In this document: positions 9,489 through 16,300 of the stretch, piece by piece | Layout: each line of letters opens with the position of its first letter | How positions within the stretch are numbered: position 1 is the stretch's first letter | Source of the DNA: Streptomyces sp. RerS4 | GTDB lineage: Bacteria; Actinomycetota; Actinomycetes; Streptomycetales; Streptomycetaceae | NCBI RefSeq assembly: GCF_023515955.1 | Contig: NZ_CP097322.1 | Location: forward strand, 2,668,001 to 2,732,000 | DNA length: 64,000 bases | Direction of reading: 5' to 3' | The notes under the pieces: model-generated | What the model was told of the DNA's origin: nothing | The model's database searches: none | The model's input: the letters and a program-made list of their open reading frames with translations, nothing else | Position numbers and translations under genes: made by a program

Positions 9489-10436
9489 TCAGGATGTTCT
9501 GGCCCGCTGGGTGACCACGATGCAGGCGAGCACGATGGCGGCGGTCAGCGGGACGGCGGCGGTGAACTGCTCGCCGAGCAGGAGCACCGCCCAGACCAGG
9601 GTGAGCAGCGGCTGAGCCAGCTGGAGCTGGCTCGCCCGCGCCACACCGATCAGGCCCATGCCCTTGTACCAGACGACGAATCCGCCGAACTGCGAGATGC
9701 CGGCGATGTACGCCATGCCGATCACGGCCTTCGCGGTGAGGTGCACGGGCTCGTTCGACACCGCCCACAGCGCCACCGCGAGGTTGACGGGGGCGGCGAG
9801 CACCACGCCCCAGGCGATCACGCGCCAGCCCGGCATGCGCGCGGACAGCCGTCCGCCCTGGGCGTAGCCGGCCGCGCAGACCAGCAGGGCACCGAAGAGG
9901 TAGAGGTCCGCGACGGTCGGCACGCCGTGGTTCTGCGACAGCGTGTACACGACGACGGTCGCCGCGCCGACACCGGCCGCGGCCCAGAAGACCTTCGAGG
10001 GGCTGCGCCGGGTGAGTATCGCGGAGAACACGGCCGTGGCCATCGGCAGGACGCCGATCACGACCGCGGAGTTCGCGGTGGACGAGGTCTGCAGCGCGAG
10101 CGTGGTGAGCAGCGGGAACCCGATCGCGCAGCCGCCCGCGACGATGACCAGCGCGGGCCAGTCCGAGCGCGCCGGCAGCGGGGCCCGGGTGATGAGGAGC
10201 GCGGCGAACGCGATGACGGCGGCCAGGACGCCGCGTACGCCGATGGCGCTCCAGGGCCCGAATCCGTCGAGCGCCCACATGGTTCCGGGGAAGCTGAAGG
10301 AGAAGCTGACCACGCCGAGCGCGGCGTAGAGGGTGCCGCTGGAGAAGGTCCGTGTGGCGGGTGCCACGGGTGCCACGGGTGTCGCGGGTGTGGCAGGTGT
10401 GGCGACCGGGGCGAGGGAGCTCTGTTGTGCCGTCAT
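9489..10436 (-). CDS. EamA/DMT-family transporter, DcsJ-like exporter
   Basis: A 315-residue, roughly ten-helix transporter with two EamA repeats. The N-terminus carries a low-complexity Ala-Thr-Pro stretch from a 9-bp tandem repeat (about 10364-10414). The ATG at 10436 overlaps the stop of the upstream ATP-grasp gene (ATGA), indicating translational coupling in the operon. In the Streptomyces lavendulae D-cycloserine cluster a membrane protein of this class (DcsJ) helps self-protection, presumably by export. Its place as last gene of this cycloserine-type operon supports export of the final product; the substrate is inferred from context only. Confidence 0.82.
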   Translation of the reverse strand: MTAQQSSLAPVATPATPATPVAPVAPATRTFSSGTLYAALGVVSFSFSFPGTMWALDGFGPWSAIGVRGVLAAVIAFAALLITRAPLPARSDWPALVIVAGGCAIGFPLLTTLALQTSSTANSAVVIGVLPMATAVFSAILTRRSPSKVFWAAAGVGAATVVVYTLSQNHGVPTVADLYLFGALLVCAAGYAQGGRLSARMPGWRVIAWGVVLAAPVNLAVALWAVSNEPVHLTAKAVIGMAYIAGISQFGGFVVWYKGMGLIGVARASQLQLAQPLLTLVWAVLLLGEQFTAAVPLTAAIVLACIVVTQRARTS

Positions 10437-11365
10437 GACTGTCCGTTCTTCTGCTTCCGGGAGATTTCTTCCAGCCGTGCGGAGACGGCCAGCGCGAACC
10501 GCGTGGCGGAGGCTTCCGAGAACGGCATGCTCAACGAGGGTTCGCAGAGCTCCAGTTCCAGGACCAGCGGCTTTCCGTCGGCACCGCGGATGAGGTCGAC
10601 GCGACCGTAGAGCAGCGGATCGCGCAGCTCCAGGTGTGCGGCCGCGGCGTCCAGCGCGGCCGCGGCGGCCGCGCGCTCGTCCTCGGTGGCTTCGCGCGCG
10701 GTACGGGCCTCCTGCGTCGGCTCGTCGACCGTGCCGTCCTGGAGGAGCAGCGCACGCTTGCGGATGGCGTGGCTGTAGACGCCGTCGAAGTGTATGAGGT
10801 TGGTCTCGCCGTCGTGATCGACCGAGTCCAGGTAGGGCTGGAGGATGACGTGGCTGCCCCGGTCGAGCAGCTTGCCGACGTAGATGGCCGCCTCGGTCTC
10901 GGCGGACCGCGGGAAGCGCTGCACGTCGCGTGAGTAGGCGCCGACGGTCGGCTTCACCACGATCTCCCGGGCCTGTTCGTGCCCGGCGAGGAAGGCCCGC
11001 AGGGCCTCCTCGGGGTCCGCGCCGGGAGCGACGAAGCCGCTCGGCACGACCGGCACGCCGGCGGCGGCCAGGTCTTCCAGGTAGCGCTTGTCGAGGTTCC
11101 AGCGCACCACCGGCAGCGGGTTGAACAGGACCGTCACATCGGTGACGTACTCGCACCATTCCATGAATTCCGAAAGGCGCTCGACATAGCTCCACGGAGA
11201 ACGCAGGAGGACGGCGTCGAAGCGGTCCCATTCGATGTCCGGATCTCGCCAGGAACATATCTCTGTACGGATGCCGGCTGCCTGGCAGGCGTCGAGCAGC
11301 AGCGGCATGTCGAAGTCAATGGCAAGGCTGGTCTCGTCGGTGACCAAAGCCAGATGGCTGCCCAT
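10433..11365 (-). CDS. dcsG: ATP-grasp ligase, DcsG-like (cyclisation of O-ureidoserine)
   Basis: A 310-residue ATP-grasp protein of the RimK-like group. Visible blocks are SPWSYVERL, VVRWNLDKRYLEDL, a phosphate-loop region EIVVKPTVGAYS and the metal-binding end YGRVDLIRG-(ADG)KPLVLELELCEPSL. In S. lavendulae DcsG uses ATP to close O-ureido-D-serine into D-cycloserine. Here the enzyme is encoded in an operon with the same upstream enzymes but without the racemase that makes the D-substrate, so substrate stereochemistry is open. The ATG at 11365 has GGAG 7 nt upstream; the gene overlaps the exporter start by 4 bp. The family assignment is firm; the exact reaction is inferred from the operon. 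Confidence 0.82.
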   Translation of the reverse strand: MGSHLALVTDETSLAIDFDMPLLLDACQAAGIRTEICSWRDPDIEWDRFDAVLLRSPWSYVERLSEFMEWCEYVTDVTVLFNPLPVVRWNLDKRYLEDLAAAGVPVVPSGFVAPGADPEEALRAFLAGHEQAREIVVKPTVGAYSRDVQRFPRSAETEAAIYVGKLLDRGSHVILQPYLDSVDHDGETNLIHFDGVYSHAIRKRALLLQDGTVDEPTQEARTAREATEDERAAAAAALDAAAAHLELRDPLLYGRVDLIRGADGKPLVLELELCEPSLSMPFSEASATRFALAVSARLEEISRKQKNGQS

Positions 11366-11443
11366 CGGGCGACTCCAATACGGGGGGTGAGGGGGCGAGG
11401 GGCGAGGTGAATGTCGGGGGAAGTGCGGCGGAAGTACGGGTGG

Positions 11444-12196
11444 TTACCAGGGGATGGTTTCTCCCCCGTGGGTATAGGTGCCGGTCGGGCCGTCGTCCAC
11501 GAGCAGGGCCATCGCGACGCTCGTCCGCGCTCCGTCCGTGACGTCGAGGTCGCCCGCGCCGTCGTTCATGCCGGTCCGGGTGTAACCCGGGTGCACCGCA
11601 TTCACCTTGATCGGCGTCTCGCGCAATTCGTAGGCCAGGTGGACGGTCCAGGAATTGAGCGCGCTCTTGGAGGCGCTGTAGGCCGGGAGCGATTTGAACA
11701 TGGGGCTGTACGCGTACGACTGCGGATCACTGTGCGTGGTGAGCGAGCCGAGCAGGCTCGACACGTTGACGACGCGGCCGGCCGGCGACCGGTGCAGCAG
11801 GGGGAGGAAGGCCCGGGTCACCTCGACGACGCCGAACAGATTGGTCTCGAACGTCTCGCGCCACTGTCGCAGCGGCTGCTCGGACGGCTGCCTTCCGTAC
11901 TCCTCGATGCGGATGCCGGCGTTGTTCACCAGGATGTCGAGCCGGCCGTGGCCGCTCTCGACCGCCGCGGCGGCGGCCCGGATGCTCTCCGGATCCGTGA
12001 TGTCCAGCACCAGCGGATCGACGGCGAGCCCCTCGCCCCGCAGGTGCTTCACGGCTGAGGCGACCGCCGCGCGGTCGCGGCCGGCGAGCAGCACCCGGAC
12101 GCCGGCGGTGGCGAGCCGGCGCGCGGTCTCCAAGCCGATGCCCCGGTTGGCACCGGTGACGAGGGCCAGTCTGGGCGAATGATCGGGCATGGGCAT
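11444..12196 (-). CDS. Short-chain dehydrogenase/reductase inside the cycloserine-type operon
   Basis: A 250-residue Rossmann SDR. It has the cofactor motif TGANRGIG, the structural NNAG motif (ILVNNAGI) and the catalytic Ser-Tyr-Lys (VNVSSLLGS ... YSASKSA). The start is the ATG at 12196, preceded by GGAG with 6 nt spacing; a GTG further up lacks such a site. I do not recall an SDR in the reference D-cycloserine cluster, so this could be a tailoring enzyme or, less likely, take part in changing stereochemistry by oxidation and reduction. It lies 31 bp after dcsE and 78 bp before the ATP-grasp gene on the same strand. The closest ordinary family is carbonyl reductase-like SDRs. Confidence 0.85.
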   Translation of the reverse strand: MPMPDHSPRLALVTGANRGIGLETARRLATAGVRVLLAGRDRAAVASAVKHLRGEGLAVDPLVLDITDPESIRAAAAAVESGHGRLDILVNNAGIRIEEYGRQPSEQPLRQWRETFETNLFGVVEVTRAFLPLLHRSPAGRVVNVSSLLGSLTTHSDPQSYAYSPMFKSLPAYSASKSALNSWTVHLAYELRETPIKVNAVHPGYTRTGMNDGAGDLDVTDGARTSVAMALLVDDGPTGTYTHGGETIPW

Positions 12197-12227
12197 ACGG
12201 TTCTCCAAGACACGGAAAGGCACGCTG

Positions 12228-13346
12228 CTAAAGCGTGGTCAGGAACTTGGCGATGGGTGTGCCGAAACGGGCGGTGTCGACCAGGAAGGCGTCATGCCCT
12301 TCCGGTGAGTCCAATCCCAGGAACGCGACGTCCGCGCCGCCGGCGGAAAGGCCGTCGGCGATCTGTCGTTGCTGTCGCAGCGGGAACAGGATGTCGGTCT
12401 CCACCCCGATGACGAGTGCCTTCTCCAACCGGATACGGGAGAGGGCTTCATCAGTGGTGCCACCACAGGATTCGCCCAGGTCGAATCGGTCCATGCAGCG
12501 GCTGAGACCGAGGTAGCTGTTGGGGTCGAAACGGTGGGCGAACCGCCGGGCGTGGCATTCCAGATAGCCTTCCACCTGGAATTCGTGCCCGAAGGGGTCG
12601 TCTTCGTCCGCGCGGTCCTGCGGCGCGATGCGCCGGCGACCGAATCGGCTGTCCCATTCCTTCGCCGAGCGATACGTCATCATGCCGAGCTTGCGCGCGG
12701 TGAACATCCCGCGCCGCGGGTAGTTCGCGTCGTCGTAGCGGCCTTCGTTCCAGTGCGGGTCGCACCGGATCGCCTCGCGTTGCAGGGAGCGGATCGCTAT
12801 CGAGAACGGCAGCGCGCTCGCCGCCCCGCAGATGTTGATGTGGCCCCGGGCGAGACCGGGGTGGCGGGCGAGCAGCGACAGCGCGCTCATGCCGCCCATG
12901 GAAGTGCCGATCAGGCACGCCAACCGCTCGACGCCCAGCGCGCGTACCGTGTGGGCCGCGGCGTCGGCGATGTCCTCCATCGACAGCTCGGGGAAGTCGG
13001 GACCGTACGGGCGACCCGTGCCGGGATCGATGGAGGCGGGCCCGGTCGACCCCTTGCAGCTTCCGAGCGAGTTCAGGCAGATGACGTACCAGCGGTCGGT
13101 GTCGATGGGCTTCCCGGGCCCCACCATCGCCTCCCACCAGCCGGGGTCGGTGTCCTGCGGGTGGGAGGCCGCGTGGGCGTCGGGCGAGAGGCCGGTGAGG
13201 ATGAGGACGGCGTTGTCGCGTTCGGGCGTCAGGCGTCCGACGGTCTCGTAGGCGATGCGCGCGCCCGTCAGCGTTCCGCCCCGTCGCATGGCGAATCCTG
13301 CGGGAAGTGGGACGAAACGGGCTGCAGGGGGGATGAATTCCCTCAT
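12228..13346 (-). CDS. dcsE: L-serine O-acetyltransferase, DcsE-like (MetX family)
   Basis: A 372-residue alpha/beta-hydrolase-fold acyltransferase of the homoserine acetyltransferase (MetX) type. The nucleophile elbow is GTSMGGM (Ser149), with a late Asp (GVETDILFPLRQQ) and His (SPEGHDAFL) completing the triad. In D-cycloserine biosynthesis DcsE, although MetX-like, acetylates L-serine to O-acetyl-L-serine for the next enzyme. I use the ATG at 13346 (MREFIPPAARFVPL); a GTG at 13370 would add eight residues and overlap dcsD. The first start lies 7 bp after the dcsD stop. A true housekeeping MetX is possible from sequence alone, but the dcs neighbours argue for DcsE. Confidence 0.87.
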   Translation of the reverse strand: MREFIPPAARFVPLPAGFAMRRGGTLTGARIAYETVGRLTPERDNAVLILTGLSPDAHAASHPQDTDPGWWEAMVGPGKPIDTDRWYVICLNSLGSCKGSTGPASIDPGTGRPYGPDFPELSMEDIADAAAHTVRALGVERLACLIGTSMGGMSALSLLARHPGLARGHINICGAASALPFSIAIRSLQREAIRCDPHWNEGRYDDANYPRRGMFTARKLGMMTYRSAKEWDSRFGRRRIAPQDRADEDDPFGHEFQVEGYLECHARRFAHRFDPNSYLGLSRCMDRFDLGESCGGTTDEALSRIRLEKALVIGVETDILFPLRQQRQIADGLSAGGADVAFLGLDSPEGHDAFLVDTARFGTPIAKFLTTL

Positions 13347-13353
13347 GTGTCCG

Positions 13354-14331
13354 TCAGGCCCCGCCGTCACCGGTTTCCAGGGAGGCCAGCCACTCGTCGT
13401 CCGAGCCCTCGACCACTCCCTCCATGAGGAACGTGGAGAGATAGCGCTCGCCGGTGTCCGGCAGCATGGCGAGGAGTACGGAACCGGGCGGCGCGGTCTC
13501 GGCGACGCGCAGCGCGGTCGCCAGGGTGGCGCCGGCCGAGATGCCGGTGAAGATGCCTTCCTCGGCGGCGAGCCGGCGCGCGGTGTCGCGTCCCGCCACC
13601 TCGTCCACGGTCACCAGCTCGTCGATGACGCTCGGGTCGAGCACGCCGGGCACGAAGTTGGGGGCCCAGCCCTGGATCCGGTGGACGTTCCACTCCTGCC
13701 CGGCGAGGACGGCGGCGTTGTCCGGCTCGGCGGCGACGATGCGCACCTGCGGGCGGGCGGCCTTGAGCATCTGGCCGACGCCGGTGAGGGTGCCGCTGGT
13801 GCCGAATCCGGTGACGAAGTAGTCGAGCCGCTTGCCCGCGAAGTCGCCGAGGATCTCGGAGGCGGTGGTCTCGCGGTGGTAGGCGGGGTTGGCAGGGTTG
13901 TCGAACTGGTTGGCCCGGAACCAGCCGTGCTTCTCGGCGAGTTCGTCCGCGATCCGGTTGCCGCCGCTGCTGCCCAGGTGGCCCGGGAAGAGGAGCACCT
14001 TGCCGCCGTAGGCCCGGATCAGCTTGCGTCGTTCCGCCGAGTACGTGTCGCCCATGACCGCCACGAACCGGTAGCCGCGGGCGGCGGCCACCATCGCCAA
14101 GGCGATGCCGACGTTCCCGGAGGTGCACTCCACGATGGTGTCACCGGGCTTGAGCTGCCCCTTCGCCTCGGCGTCGAGGATGACGGAGAGCGCGAGGCGG
14201 TCCTTCACCGAGCCGCCGGGATTGAACGACTCCACCTTCACGTAGACCGTGGTGTGTGCGGGGGCCATACGGTGCAGCCTGACGATCGGGGTGCGACCGA
14301 TGGTGTCGAGGATGCTGTCGTGGAGGGGCAT
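13354..14331 (-). CDS. dcsD: O-ureido-L-serine synthase, DcsD-like (cysteine synthase homologue)
   Basis: A 325-residue PLP enzyme of the O-acetylserine sulfhydrylase family. The PLP lysine is K43 in GGSVKDR, the substrate loop reads TSGNVG (housekeeping enzymes usually TSGNTG), and the phosphate loop is GFGTSGTLTG. DcsD joins O-acetyl-L-serine with hydroxyurea to give O-ureido-L-serine. The whole protein closely resembles the S. lavendulae DcsD as I remember it, including the TSGNVG loop and the C-terminal end DDEWLASLETG. The ATG at 14331 has AAGGAG 9 nt upstream. The 88-bp gap to dcsB is unusually G-rich and repetitive, and lies where the racemase gene dcsC would be expected. Confidence 0.92.
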   Translation of the reverse strand: MPLHDSILDTIGRTPIVRLHRMAPAHTTVYVKVESFNPGGSVKDRLALSVILDAEAKGQLKPGDTIVECTSGNVGIALAMVAAARGYRFVAVMGDTYSAERRKLIRAYGGKVLLFPGHLGSSGGNRIADELAEKHGWFRANQFDNPANPAYHRETTASEILGDFAGKRLDYFVTGFGTSGTLTGVGQMLKAARPQVRIVAAEPDNAAVLAGQEWNVHRIQGWAPNFVPGVLDPSVIDELVTVDEVAGRDTARRLAAEEGIFTGISAGATLATALRVAETAPPGSVLLAMLPDTGERYLSTFLMEGVVEGSDDEWLASLETGDGGA

Positions 14332-14351
14332 CGGAAGGTACTCCTTGGGAA

Positions 14352-14428
14352 TGGGTGGGCGGGGTGGGGGCGGGTTTTGGGCTGGGGCGGGGTGTGGGCT
14401 GGGGCGGGTTTGGCCGGCCTAGCCGGCC
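14352..14428. repeat. G-rich repeat and hairpin at the dcsB-dcsD junction
   Basis: The plus strand 14352-14411 is a run of G-tracts of three to five in which GGGCTGGGGCGGG occurs twice, about 20 bp apart. Next to it, 14412-14428 forms a hairpin (GGCCGGC, CTA loop, GCCGGCC) that includes the dcsB stop codon. The operon transcript would therefore carry a hairpin followed by an unpaired C-rich tract just before dcsD. This could be an attenuator, a G-quadruplex in the template strand, or a scar of gene loss. Confidence 0.7.
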
Positions 14429-15264
14429 TTGGCGGCCGGGACGTTCTCGAAGGCGACGGCGTTCTCGAAGGCCGGGGCGACCATGCCGAGGATCGTTTCG
14501 ACCGCCCGCTCGCTGAGTTCGTCGTCCAACGGCGCGTTGAACTCGGCCAGTTCGACGCCGCGCAGCTGCGCCGGCGGAATCGCCTCGAAGATGGCCCGGA
14601 TCTGCGTGGGGAGCAGGCCGTCCGGGACCGTGTAGTCGGCCGGCACGTGTCCCGGTTCGAGTACGTCCCAGTCGATGTGCACCCACACCGGGCGGTCGCC
14701 GACGGCGGCCAGGATGTTCTCGGCCGTCGTCTGCGCCGGGGGGATGACGCGGACGCCGTGCCGCGCGATCAGTTCGCCCTCGGCCTCGTCGATGTCGCGC
14801 GCCCCGACCAGAACCGCCTGCGCGGGGCGCAGGCCCGAGCCGTGGCCGCTGTCCCAGAGTCCGCACGCGCCGGCGAGGACCATGCCGCCCAGGTAGCCGG
14901 TGCCGGTCGTCTCCGGGGTGTTGAAGTCGCCGTGCCCGTCGATGTAGAGGACGACGGCGTCCGGGTGCTCGCGGGCCACGACCGGCAGGGTGGCGAGGCT
15001 CGCGGAGCAGGTGTTGGAGATCATGACCGTCCGGCTGCCGTTGCCGATGCTCTCGGTGACGGCCTCCCGCAGGCCGTTCAGCGTCTCCCCGGCCTGCGGG
15101 AGGCTGACGGTCCAGTCGTCGTCGGCGGGCGGGGCGGGCTCGCCGATGAAGCGGGCGGTGAGTCCGTAGCGGTCCTCCAGGGCACGTGCGATGCGGGCGG
15201 CGCCCTCGATCATGCGGGGCTCCCGGTCGGCCACCCGGCCCTGGGACACGATGAGCTCGATCAC
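14419..15264 (-). CDS. dcsB: N-omega-hydroxy-L-arginine amidinohydrolase, DcsB-like (arginase family)
   Basis: A 281-residue arginase-fold enzyme. DcsB hydrolyses N-omega-hydroxy-L-arginine to hydroxyurea and ornithine. Metal-binding motifs are altered as expected: the first block reads SNTCSAS, with Cys in place of the usual GGDHS histidine, then IDGHGDFN (for DAHxD) and HIDWDVLEP (for DxD). With the GTG at 15264 as start the cysteine is residue 86, the same number as the distinctive Cys86 reported for DcsB, which supports this start. AGGAG lies 9 nt upstream; an upstream TTG at 15270 has only 3 nt spacing. It starts 2 bp after the dcsA stop, so the two are tightly coupled. Confidence 0.92.
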   Translation of the reverse strand: MIELIVSQGRVADREPRMIEGAARIARALEDRYGLTARFIGEPAPPADDDWTVSLPQAGETLNGLREAVTESIGNGSRTVMISNTCSASLATLPVVAREHPDAVVLYIDGHGDFNTPETTGTGYLGGMVLAGACGLWDSGHGSGLRPAQAVLVGARDIDEAEGELIARHGVRVIPPAQTTAENILAAVGDRPVWVHIDWDVLEPGHVPADYTVPDGLLPTQIRAIFEAIPPAQLRGVELAEFNAPLDDELSERAVETILGMVAPAFENAVAFENVPAAKAG

Positions 15265-15266
15265 GG

Positions 15267-16037
15267 TCAATTACTCCTGTTCGTTTCCACGGCCGTTCGG
15301 GGCCGGAAAGGGCAGACACCGGTTCGTTCGGTGTTCTCGTCGATCAGCCCGTACTGGAACCATTCGAGTGCGCCGGCGCCGTAGGAACCCAGCTGCGGCG
15401 AGTGCGGTATTCCGTCGTAGCGGTGTATGCGCTCGCGGATGTTGGCGCGGACCTTCCGACCGCTGGGCGTCTCGCCGGCGAACACGTCGAAGCGTTCCCG
15501 TGGATTGATGACGAGTACGAAATGGTCGCCGAGATTCCTGCTGCGGCGATTACGGTGTGCGGGACTGCTCATGTTGACGAAAAGCGGCATTCCGTTGAAG
15601 CACATGGACCAGGTTTCGGAATCCGGGTCGTGTCCGACGTCCGCCGGCCACGGCTCGGGGTCGGCGTGGTGCAGTGCTTGGAGCACCCGCCAGCCGAAGG
15701 AGTGGTACTCGGCCACGGTGCGCGCGGTCACGGCGTCCGCCGAGAACGCCACGACCAGCGGATACGCGGTGTCCAGCCGGCCGTCCCAGGTCCTCGACAG
15801 CTCGACGTACTCGGTGAGGGACGCCGCCAGGTGCCGGATGCCGTCGCTCTCCTCGTTCTCCACGAAGACGAGCTTCACGAGCTGTTTCCGGAACGCGTTG
15901 CGGGAGAATACGCACGGGAAGTCCGGACCGGCGAGGCGTGCCGCGATCCCCTCGAAAGCGTCCCGATGCCATTCCTCTCCACCTTCGAGGACCTGTTCCT
16001 GGGAGATCAACCTGGTGGTCTGCTGCGACGTTTCCAC
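15267..16037 (-). CDS. dcsA: Heme-dependent L-arginine N-hydroxylase, DcsA-like (YqcI/YcgG family)
   Basis: A 256-residue protein of the YqcI/YcgG family. In the D-cycloserine pathway DcsA is a heme protein that N-hydroxylates L-arginine, supplying N-omega-hydroxyarginine to DcsB. Seen here are the family's N-terminal FPCVFSRNAFRKQ block (Cys-Val-Phe-Ser), the central FSADAVTARTVAEYH and FNGMPLFVNMSSPAHRNR with conserved Asn/His residues, and the C-terminal RIHRYDGI. The GTG at 16037 is preceded by AAAGGA at about 7 nt; longer upstream frames lack a Shine-Dalgarno site. It is the first gene of the leftward operon dcsA-dcsB-dcsD-dcsE-SDR-dcsG-exporter. The second-codon and early coding sequence contains more A/T than neighbouring backbone genes. 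Confidence 0.88.
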   Translation of the reverse strand: METSQQTTRLISQEQVLEGGEEWHRDAFEGIAARLAGPDFPCVFSRNAFRKQLVKLVFVENEESDGIRHLAASLTEYVELSRTWDGRLDTAYPLVVAFSADAVTARTVAEYHSFGWRVLQALHHADPEPWPADVGHDPDSETWSMCFNGMPLFVNMSSPAHRNRRSRNLGDHFVLVINPRERFDVFAGETPSGRKVRANIRERIHRYDGIPHSPQLGSYGAGALEWFQYGLIDENTERTGVCPFRPRTAVETNRSN

Positions 16038-16233
16038 CTGAGGGTCCTTTCCTTTCCTGAGGGGCCCTGCCGTGTCGTATGAACTCCGGAAGACCGTGGA
16101 TACGGAAAATCCGGTACGGGTGCCGTTCGGACCCCCGCCGCGGTCTCCGGAATCGTTTCTCCGGGCCGCTGCTGCGCTCATCGTTGCCCACGAATTCGGG
16201 GCGCCGCAACGGTTTGCGCCGAAGGGCTCAGGA

Positions 16234-16247
16234 GGGGTGTACACCCC
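16234..16247. promoter_or_regulatory. 14-bp perfect palindrome in the dcsA-ubiA divergent region
   Basis: GGGGTGTACACCCC is fully self-complementary. It lies 17 bp upstream of the predicted -35 of the prenyltransferase gene and about 200 bp upstream of dcsA. A dimeric repressor or activator could bind here and control both directions; the factor is unknown. The LuxR gene at 17295 is one candidate. Confidence 0.6.
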
Positions 16248-16264
16248 GTACGCCGATGGTTGTA

Positions 16265-16294
16265 TGGAGATGAGCTAGAGCCCATTCCTAGGCT
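16265..16294 (+). promoter_or_regulatory. Predicted leaderless promoter for the UbiA gene
   Basis: TGGAGA (16265-16270) matches four of six TTGACA positions; after an 18-bp spacer comes TAGGCT (16289-16294), which fits TAnnnT. Six bases later is the GTG start at 16301, so the transcript probably begins at or next to the start codon. No Shine-Dalgarno site is visible, consistent with a leaderless mRNA. Confidence 0.55.
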
Positions 16295-16300
16295 GCGATC

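Noticed and set aside
14332..14418. A hidden racemase (dcsC) between dcsB and dcsD
   Set aside because: The gap is only about 88 bp of G-rich repeat; no epimerase motif is present on either strand in or near the operon.
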